A stretch of 28,670 nucleotides of DNA from JAIBBG01 sp040381475 (lineage in GTDB: Bacteria > Bacteroidota > Bacteroidia > Flavobacteriales_D > Sanyastnellaceae), in contig JBEIHH010000026.1 of the NCBI GenBank assembly GCA_040381475.1, positions 1-28,670 of the forward strand. The letters are read 5' to 3'. The notes under the pieces are model-generated. The model was given only the letters and a program-made list of their open reading frames with translations, made no database searches and had not been told where the DNA came from. Made by a program: the position numbers and the translations under genes. This document shows positions 7,746-13,657 of this stretch, in pieces (within the stretch, counting starts at the first letter, position 1; the number at the start of each line of letters is the position of its first letter).

Positions 7746-8537
7746 ATGTCTATACAAACAAGCACTCTGTTGCGCTTCTTATTGTGCCGGGCACTGCTAA
7801 CTATAGTCTTTGTTCCTCTTTCGTTGTTTTCACAAAGTAAATACCAGCGGGGCAGTATCGCTTTTCATTTTGGCACTACACAATATCAGGGCGAGCTTCA
7901 AAATGATTTTTTTCGTTTTGGCACAATCAACCCATTCAATGGACTGAGTTATACCCACTATACTTCTCCTTTGGTAGATTTGAAAGGTTCAATCTTCATG
8001 GGGTCATGGGGTTACAATCATGAAAAACTAAATTCATTCGATACAGATGTACTGAGCGTTACGCTCGAAGGTAAAATCAAATTGCGCCACTCAGACAATC
8101 CACTTTGGATGCCCTATTTGTTCGGAGGCATCGGCGCACAGCACTACAGCAACTGGGTTCTTTTGGACAATCAGAACAACCCAATAACCACCGATCCCAA
8201 AGGCAACTTTTTTTCGCCATCAGAAATCAATGGATACCAAAGCTGCGCATCTCTGGGTGCAGGGTTTCAATTCTTTTTCGCGGAAAGGGTCTTTCTCAGT
8301 TTTGAAGAGCGTTTGGTATTCCCCGGGCTTGACATTGCCGATGGTCTGGAAGGAAACTATCCCGACAAAATGCTGATGCATACCTTGAGTATCGGCTTCG
8401 GTCTTTTCACCTGGAAAGATGGTGATGGAGATCTGGTTTCTGACAAGCATGATAAATGCCCTGACACGCCCCGAAACGTTGTAACTGATGAACACGGCTG
8501 TCCACTTGATGCTGACATGGATGGCTTACCGGATTAG
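7746..8537 (+). CDS. Truncated OmpA-family protein: signal peptide, outer-membrane barrel, start of TSP type 3 repeat, no OmpA domain
   Basis: The 263-residue product has a signal peptide (hydrophobic LLTIVFVPLSLFS, cleavage near FSQS) and a beta-barrel of about 190 residues. It then has calcium-binding thrombospondin type 3 motifs: DGDGDLVSDKHDKCPDTP and DADMDGLPD. In this family one or more such repeats are followed by a ~110-residue OmpA peptidoglycan-binding domain. Here translation stops at TAG 8535-8537, right where a tyrosine-type codon would be expected (PD-stop-IDLQN). Only the last ~30 residues of an OmpA domain survive downstream, in another frame (see 8538-8623). The gene therefore looks like the product of an internal deletion of roughly 250 bases plus loss of frame. 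The barrel could still be made and inserted, but it could not anchor peptidoglycan. An assembly error is the main alternative. Confidence 0.8.
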   Translation: MSIQTSTLLRFLLCRALLTIVFVPLSLFSQSKYQRGSIAFHFGTTQYQGELQNDFFRFGTINPFNGLSYTHYTSPLVDLKGSIFMGSWGYNHEKLNSFDTDVLSVTLEGKIKLRHSDNPLWMPYLFGGIGAQHYSNWVLLDNQNNPITTDPKGNFFSPSEINGYQSCASLGAGFQFFFAERVFLSFEERLVFPGLDIADGLEGNYPDKMLMHTLSIGFGLFTWKDGDGDLVSDKHDKCPDTPRNVVTDEHGCPLDADMDGLPD

Positions 8538-8623
8538 ATCGACCTTCAAAACCAATTGCTGATAACAACACCAAAAACGGGCGGGCACTTAACAGAAGGG
8601 TTGGGTTTGAGGTCGAATTCTGA
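8538..8623 (+). pseudogene. Out-of-frame remnant of an OmpA C-terminal domain
   Basis: In frame with base 8531 the sequence reads GLDRPSKPIADNNTKNG followed by RALNRRVGFEVEF and a TGA at 8621-8623. This matches the very end of OmpA-like domains, where GxGxxxPIADNxTxxGRALNRRVEF is typical. The NxxGRxxNRRV motif includes the arginine that binds diaminopimelate in peptidoglycan. The preceding ~80 residues of the domain, with the GHTD motif, are absent. The remnant is shifted relative to the frame of the gene ending at 8537, so it is not translated as part of it. No start codon precedes it. Confidence 0.75.
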
Positions 8624-8658
8624 CATCAATATCTTAGCCCTCAAAATTTTTTCTCCTT

Positions 8659-9441
8659 ATGTCATACAACAATCTGATTCTCGAAACCGCCGAACAGGTG
8701 ATGACCATCACCATCAATCGTCCGGCGCAGTTAAACGCGTTGAACAGCGAAACAATCAATGAACTAAACAAAGCGCTCTCACTGGCCGATGTAAATCCGG
8801 AGGTAAGAGCAATCATCATTACTGGATCTGGAGATAAGTCATTTGTAGCCGGGGCCGATATCAAGGAATTTGCAGATTTCAGTTTGGAGGAAGGTAAAAT
8901 GCTCAGCGCAAGCGGACACAAGTTGCTTTTCGATTTTGTTGAAAATATGAGCAAGCCTGTTATAGCTGCAGTGAATGGCTTTGCCCTCGGCGGAGGCCTC
9001 GAGTTGGCCATGGCGTGTCATCTTCGGCTGGCATCAGACAATGCTAAACTTGGCTTGCCGGAAGTAAGTCTCGGAGTAATTCCGGGTTATGGTGGCACAC
9101 AACGTCTGGCGCAGCTCGTCGGCAAAGGCAAGGCCATTGAGATGATTGCCACAGCGGGTATGATCACCGCACAAGATGCGCTGCAGTGGGGTTTGGTAAA
9201 TTATGTGACCACGCCTGTTGAACTTATTTCACGCTGTCGTGACATTGCTGCCAAAATGATTAAAAACTCACCCGTTGCCATAGCTTCATCTATTCGGGCA
9301 GTCAATGCAGGATACAGGGCAGGCACCAACGGGTTTGCAACCGAAATCCGTGAGTTTGGCAAATGTTTTACGACAGAGGATTTCAAAGAAGGAACTCAGG
9401 CATTCCTTGAAAAGCGTAAACCAGCCTTCACCGGAAAATGA
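8659..9441 (+). CDS. Enoyl-CoA hydratase / crotonase-family protein
   Basis: This 260-residue protein has the usual length and layout of short-chain enoyl-CoA hydratases, which add water to trans-2-enoyl-CoA in fatty-acid or amino-acid degradation in the cytoplasm. Visible motifs are LNRP-like INRPAQLNALN (19-29), the oxyanion-hole segment FVAGADIKEF (62-71, A66), NGFALGGGLELAMACH (106-121, with G112 and catalytic E115) and LGLPEVSLGVIPGYGGTQRL (131-150, with catalytic E135). Both glutamates of true hydratases are present, so hydratase activity is likely rather than an isomerase or decarboxylase variant. The exact substrate (crotonyl-CoA or longer) cannot be read. The start ATG 8659 has no clear ribosome site. 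The stop codon overlaps the start of dut (ATGA, 9438-9441), implying coupled translation of two functionally unrelated enzymes. Confidence 0.93.
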   Translation: MSYNNLILETAEQVMTITINRPAQLNALNSETINELNKALSLADVNPEVRAIIITGSGDKSFVAGADIKEFADFSLEEGKMLSASGHKLLFDFVENMSKPVIAAVNGFALGGGLELAMACHLRLASDNAKLGLPEVSLGVIPGYGGTQRLAQLVGKGKAIEMIATAGMITAQDALQWGLVNYVTTPVELISRCRDIAAKMIKNSPVAIASSIRAVNAGYRAGTNGFATEIREFGKCFTTEDFKEGTQAFLEKRKPAFTGK

Positions 9442-9872
9442 GAATAGAGATCATCAACAAATCCGGACATGCACTCCCGGCCTATGAGACCATGCTGTCG
9501 GCGGGCATGGACCTGAGGGCCAATCTCAGCGAACCCGTCACGCTGGAATCACTGGATCGTGCTATGGTCCCAACCGGCATTTTTATCGCGTTACCCTCTG
9601 GCACCGAAGCACAGATCAGACCGCGTAGTGGTCTTGCAGCAAAACAAGGCATCACGGTATTGAATTCACCAGGAACTATAGATGCTGACTATCGCGGCGA
9701 AATCAAGGTGGTATTGGTGAATCTTTCAAATCAACCTGTGACTATCCAAAACGGAGATCGCATTGCCCAGATGGTAATAGCTCGCTACGAAAAGGCTGAA
9801 TTGGTGGAAGTAACTGAATTGCAGGAGACTCAACGTGGCGCGGGCGGTTTTGGAAGCACCGGAAGCAAATAA
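9438..9872 (+). CDS. dut: Deoxyuridine 5'-triphosphate nucleotidohydrolase (dUTPase)
   Basis: The 144-residue protein is a homotrimeric-type dUTPase, which hydrolyses dUTP to dUMP and pyrophosphate, keeping uracil out of DNA and feeding dTMP synthesis. All five motifs are visible in order: motif 1 SAGMDLRA (21-28), motif 2 PRSGLAAKQG (61-70), motif 3 NSPGTIDADYRGEIKV (76-91, with the catalytic aspartate), motif 4 NGDRIAQMVI (104-113), and the flexible glycine-rich C-terminal motif 5 RGAGGFGSTG (133-142). Length is normal. It overlaps the upstream enoyl-CoA hydratase gene by four bases (ATGA) and is probably translated by re-initiation. A weak hairpin at 9899-9925 may end this transcript before sdhC. 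Confidence 0.96.
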   Translation: MRIEIINKSGHALPAYETMLSAGMDLRANLSEPVTLESLDRAMVPTGIFIALPSGTEAQIRPRSGLAAKQGITVLNSPGTIDADYRGEIKVVLVNLSNQPVTIQNGDRIAQMVIARYEKAELVEVTELQETQRGAGGFGSTGSK

Positions 9873-9898
9873 TGGCAGATTCATGCCACTATTGAATG

Positions 9899-9925
9899 AA
9901 CCTAAATTGCATTGTGCGGTTTTTT
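9899..9925 (+). terminator. Possible weak terminator after dut
   Basis: AACC (9899-9902) and GCA (9909-9911) pair with TGC (9915-9917) and GGTT (9918-9921), with a bulge of six bases on the left side. A T run follows at 9920-9925. The stem is short and interrupted, so termination would be partial at best. Confidence 0.35.
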
Positions 9926-9978
9926 AATACAAGGCGTGGATTACATTCGCGCCACTAATTTTAGCATTCAATTGAATT

Positions 9979-10671
9979 ATGGCGAAAGGTCTTTTCGGTA
10001 GTTCACTGGTGAAGAAATTCTGGATGGCATTAACAGGCCTCTTTCTCATCACGTTTCTAATTGTCCACTGTGTCATCAATGCGATGATCTTCTTCAACGA
10101 TGGAGGAGTCACATTCAATAAATGGGCACACTTCATGGGCACTAACCTCATCATCCGCACGATGGAAATCGTGTTGTTCGTCGGTCTGATAGCACACGTC
10201 GTGGATGGATTGATGTTGTATTTTCAAAACCGTCGAGCAAGACCGGTGAAATATGCTTGCGAAAAGTCTTCGGCAAGCAGCACCTGGTATTCAAGAAGCA
10301 TGGCTCTTCTGGGAACGTTGATTCTTCTTTTTCTCATTCTTCACTTGTATCACTTCTGGTTAAAGTCACGCTTCACCGAACTCACAGTCACACCAAGTAT
10401 AGTGTTTCATGATGGCCATGCTTATGAAGACATGTATGGGGAAATGAAATTCGTGTTCAGTCATCTCTGGGTTGTTATTCTATATGTTTTGGGATGCTTC
10501 TCATTGTTCTGGCATCTTCTTCACGGCTTCCAAAGTGCTTTTCAGTCATTAGGATTGAATCACACCCGTTATAAAAAAGGCCTTGCGCTTGTTGGTGAAT
10601 CATTCAGTGTGGTGATTTCCGCTGTTTTCGCAGCCATGCCACTGGCAATGTATTTTGGTTGGATATCTTAA
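9979..10671 (+). CDS. sdhC: Succinate dehydrogenase cytochrome b subunit (membrane anchor)
   Basis: The 230-residue protein has five hydrophobic segments, as in the single-subunit di-heme cytochrome b of B-type succinate:quinone oxidoreductases (Bacteroidota, Bacillus, Wolinella). It anchors the catalytic subunits to the inner membrane and passes electrons from succinate to menaquinone. Histidines suited to heme ligation lie in the helices: H30 (FLIVHCV), H73 (GLIAHVVD), H122/H125 (LILHLYHFW) and H179/H182 (FWHLLHGFQSAF). The N-terminus SSLVKKFWMALTGLFL is typical of this family. A second anchor gene (sdhD) is absent, as expected for this type. It is followed 30 bases later by sdhA. The start at ATG 9979 gives the expected short N-terminal tail. 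Confidence 0.93.
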   Translation: MAKGLFGSSLVKKFWMALTGLFLITFLIVHCVINAMIFFNDGGVTFNKWAHFMGTNLIIRTMEIVLFVGLIAHVVDGLMLYFQNRRARPVKYACEKSSASSTWYSRSMALLGTLILLFLILHLYHFWLKSRFTELTVTPSIVFHDGHAYEDMYGEMKFVFSHLWVVILYVLGCFSLFWHLLHGFQSAFQSLGLNHTRYKKGLALVGESFSVVISAVFAAMPLAMYFGWIS

Positions 10672-10701
10672 TTAATCTGATCCGTTCAAAAATCATTAAG
10701 T

Positions 10702-12702
10702 ATGAATCTCGACGCTAAAATTCCTGAAGGGCCACTCGATCAGAAGTGGACAAAATATAAGAACACCGCTCGTCTGGTGAATCCTGCAAACAAGCGAAGC
10801 ATTGAAGTAATCATTGTTGGAACTGGTCTGGCAGGTGCTTCTGCCGCGGCATCACTGGCAGAGATGGGCTACAAGGTGAAAGCACTTTGTTTTCAAGACT
10901 CACCTCGCCGCGCTCACAGCATCGCTGCTCAAGGTGGCATCAATGCTGCTAAAAACTACATGAACGACGGAGACTCCACGTTCCGTCTTTTTTATGATAC
11001 GATCAAGGGTGGTGACTACCGCTCCAGAGAGGCCAATGTTTATCGTCTGGCAGAAGTCAGCACGAATATTATCGACCAGTGCGTAGCTCAGGGCGTTCCA
11101 TTTGCGCGTGATTACGGTGGATTGCTCGACAACCGTTCATTTGGTGGCACACAGGTTTCAAGAACATTTTACGCCAAAGGCCAAACAGGCCAGCAGTTGT
11201 TACTTGGCGCATATTCTGCGCTTTCACGCCAGATCGGAAAAGGCAATGTTGAAATGCTCAACAGGCATGAAATGCTGGATGTAGTAATAATCAATGGCAA
11301 GGCAAGAGGTATCATCGCACGCAATCTTGTCACTGGTGAAATTGAAAGACACTCTGCTCATGCGGTAGTTCTTTGCACCGGCGGATACGGCAACGTATTT
11401 TTCTTGTCGACAAATGCCATGGGCAGCAACGTAACCGCTGCATGGCGCGCTCACAAACGCGGAGCCGCGTTCGGAAATCCTTGTTATACCCAAATTCACC
11501 CGACATGTATTCCTGTTAGCGGTGATCACCAGTCCAAGCTCACGTTGATGTCAGAATCACTTCGCAACGATGGCCGCATATGGGTGCCAAAACGCAAGGA
11601 AGATGTGGAAGCAGTTCGTGCGAAAAAACTCAAACCTCAAGACATTCCCGAAGAAAACCGCGATTATTATCTCGAAAGAAGATATCCTGCTTTTGGTAAT
11701 CTCGTTCCCCGTGACATTGCTTCACGTGCAGCGAAAGAACGTTGTGACGAAGGATTTGGAGTTAATGCTACCGGCGAAGCTGTATACCTTGATTTCTCTG
11801 CGGCCATAATCCGTTATGGTAAAGCACAAGCCAATGTAAAAGGATTGCACAGCGCCACACAACAGCAAATCGTAGATCTTGGAACCAAGGTTGTGGAAGA
11901 AAAATATGGCAATCTTTTTCAGATGTACGAACAAATCGTAGCAGAAAATCCATACAAAACCCCAATGATGATTTATCCTGCGGTACATTACACCATGGGA
12001 GGTCTTTGGGTTGACTACGAACTCATGACAACGGTTCCCGGATTGTATGCATGTGGTGAAGCCAATTTCAGCGATCATGGCGCCAACAGACTTGGAGCAT
12101 CAGCACTGATGCAGGGACTTGCCGACGGATATTTTGTGTTGCCATATACTATTGGAAACTATTTGGCTGATGAAATCGGTACAGGAAAGATTTCGACCAC
12201 TACATCGGAATTTGAAGAAGCTGAAAAGAATGTTCGCAATCAGATTTCGCAATTGATGAACAACGGCGGAACAAAACCGGTTGACCATTTTCACAGAAGA
12301 CTTGGAAAAGTGATGTGGGATAAATGTGGCATGGGCCGCAATGTTGAAGGTCTCAAAAAGGCCATTGCTGAAATTCAAAATATCAGGGAAGATTTTTACA
12401 AAAACGTCCGAATTCCGGGAACTGCTGATTACATGAATCAGGAATTGGAAAAAGCATTGCGCGTAGCAGATTTTATTGACCTCGGTGAGTTGATGTGCTT
12501 CGATGCTTTGAACAGAAACGAAAGTTGTGGAGGTCATTTCCGTGAGGAATATCAAACTCCGGACGGTGAGGCACTTCGTGATGACGAAAACTTCAAGTAT
12601 GTATCAGCATGGGAATGGACGGGCAACCCTTCAGCACCCAAACTGAACAAAGAAGATTTGATTTACGAAAACATCAAGGTGCAACAGAGAAGTTATAAGT
12701 AA
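10702..12702 (+). CDS. sdhA: Succinate dehydrogenase / fumarate reductase flavoprotein subunit
   Basis: The 666-residue catalytic subunit oxidises succinate to fumarate in the TCA cycle, on the cytoplasmic face of the inner membrane. The FAD-binding Rossmann motif is IIVGTGLAGASAAASLA near residues 37-53. The covalent-FAD histidine lies in RAHSIAAQGGINA (H72). Substrate-site residues are in HPTCIP (H266), ESLRNDGRIW, DIASRA (active-site arginine) and VHYTMGGLWVD (H429). The C-terminal SCGGHFREEYQTPDGEA segment is normal. The length of about 660 residues and the position between sdhC and sdhB fit the B-type enzyme of Bacteroidota. The gene is followed by an unusual 118-base gap before sdhB. 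Confidence 0.97.
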   Translation: MNLDAKIPEGPLDQKWTKYKNTARLVNPANKRSIEVIIVGTGLAGASAAASLAEMGYKVKALCFQDSPRRAHSIAAQGGINAAKNYMNDGDSTFRLFYDTIKGGDYRSREANVYRLAEVSTNIIDQCVAQGVPFARDYGGLLDNRSFGGTQVSRTFYAKGQTGQQLLLGAYSALSRQIGKGNVEMLNRHEMLDVVIINGKARGIIARNLVTGEIERHSAHAVVLCTGGYGNVFFLSTNAMGSNVTAAWRAHKRGAAFGNPCYTQIHPTCIPVSGDHQSKLTLMSESLRNDGRIWVPKRKEDVEAVRAKKLKPQDIPEENRDYYLERRYPAFGNLVPRDIASRAAKERCDEGFGVNATGEAVYLDFSAAIIRYGKAQANVKGLHSATQQQIVDLGTKVVEEKYGNLFQMYEQIVAENPYKTPMMIYPAVHYTMGGLWVDYELMTTVPGLYACGEANFSDHGANRLGASALMQGLADGYFVLPYTIGNYLADEIGTGKISTTTSEFEEAEKNVRNQISQLMNNGGTKPVDHFHRRLGKVMWDKCGMGRNVEGLKKAIAEIQNIREDFYKNVRIPGTADYMNQELEKALRVADFIDLGELMCFDALNRNESCGGHFREEYQTPDGEALRDDENFKYVSAWEWTGNPSAPKLNKEDLIYENIKVQQRSYK

Positions 12703-12784
12703 CATCAGCAAGTGCCGATAAAGATTCTGCACAGAAGGATAAAATTTCGGCCACGGTTGAAGCATAGATTGAAAAGAATGGTGA

Positions 12785-12802
12785 AAAACCTTTGATGGTT
12801 TT
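12785..12802 (+). promoter_or_regulatory. Hairpin in the sdhA-sdhB gap
   Basis: AAAACC (12785-12790) and GGTTTT (12797-12802) form a six-base stem with a TTTGAT loop, 18 bases before the sdhB start. No long T run follows beyond the stem itself, so it is not a clear terminator. It might shield mRNA ends or affect sdhB translation. It is the only structured element I see in the 118-base gap 12703-12820. Confidence 0.3.
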
Positions 12803-12820
12803 GCCAAATAAAACATACTC

Positions 12821-13585
12821 ATGGAAAAAGGAATGAATCTAACATTGAAGATCTGGCGTCAGAAGAACGCGTCTGACCAGGGCAAAATTGTTGATTACAA
12901 AGTAAACGATGTGTCACCGGATATGTCGTTTCTTGAAATGATTGATGTACTGAATGACTCATTGGTTACAAAAGGCGATGATCCGGTAGCATTTGATCAT
13001 GACTGTCGTGAGGGTATTTGTGGCATGTGCAGCATGTTCATCAACGGCGAAGCACATGGACCAAACCGCGGTGTAACCACTTGTCAGTTGCACATGCGTT
13101 CATTCAAAGATGGAGATTCGATCTACATAGAACCATGGCGAAGCGAGGGCTTTCCCGTGATCAAAGACCTGATGGTAGACAGAAAAGCTTTCGATCGTAT
13201 CATCGCAGCCGGTGGATTCGTTTCAGTGAACACAAGCGGCAGGACGCTTGATGCAAACGCAATTCCGATTCCAAAAGAAGATGCCGACAAGGCATTTGAT
13301 GCAGCAACCTGCATTGGATGCGGTGCCTGCGCAGCTACATGCCCCAATGGCAGCGCGATGTTGTTTGTTGGAGCTAAGGTTTCGCAATTCTCACTTCTCC
13401 CTCAGGGACAGGTTGAAGCCAAAGAGCGCGTGTTCAACATGGTGAAACAAATGGACGAAGAAGGATTTGGCAATTGTTCCAACATCGGTGCCTGCGAAGT
13501 TCAGTGTCCGAAAAATATTTCGCTCGAAGTGATTGCAAGAATGAACCGGGAATATCTCGTGGCTTCCATCAAGCCTGAAAATTGA
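12821..13585 (+). CDS. sdhB: Succinate dehydrogenase / fumarate reductase iron-sulfur subunit
   Basis: The 254-residue protein carries electrons from the flavin in SdhA to heme b in SdhC. All cluster ligands are visible. The [2Fe-2S] cluster uses C62, C67, C70 (CREGICGMC) and C88. The [4Fe-4S] and [3Fe-4S] clusters use C164, C167, C170 and C174 (CIGCGACAATCPN) and C219, C225 and C229 (CSNIGACEVQCP). Length is normal for this family. Translation may begin at ATG 12821 or at ATG 12833 (M5, MNLTLKIWRQ); the second looks closer to family N-termini, and AAAAAGGA at 12825-12832 could serve as its ribosome site, though very close. The gene is followed by a strong hairpin terminator at 13618-13650, which ends the sdhCAB operon. 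Confidence 0.96.
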   Translation: MEKGMNLTLKIWRQKNASDQGKIVDYKVNDVSPDMSFLEMIDVLNDSLVTKGDDPVAFDHDCREGICGMCSMFINGEAHGPNRGVTTCQLHMRSFKDGDSIYIEPWRSEGFPVIKDLMVDRKAFDRIIAAGGFVSVNTSGRTLDANAIPIPKEDADKAFDAATCIGCGACAATCPNGSAMLFVGAKVSQFSLLPQGQVEAKERVFNMVKQMDEEGFGNCSNIGACEVQCPKNISLEVIARMNREYLVASIKPEN

Positions 13586-13617
13586 TACTTTGATCTCCAA
13601 TTATCAGAATTTATTTG

Positions 13618-13650
13618 AAAGCTGTGCATTGTTGCACAGCTTTATTTTTA
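13618..13650 (+). terminator. Strong rho-independent terminator of the sdhCAB operon
   Basis: An 11-base stem AAAGCTGTGCA/TGCACAGCTTT (13618-13628 and 13633-13643, loop TTGT) is followed by ATTTTTA. It starts 32 bases after the sdhB stop and ends only eight bases before the ATG of the next gene. Confidence 0.88.
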
Positions 13651-13657
13651 TCTCATC

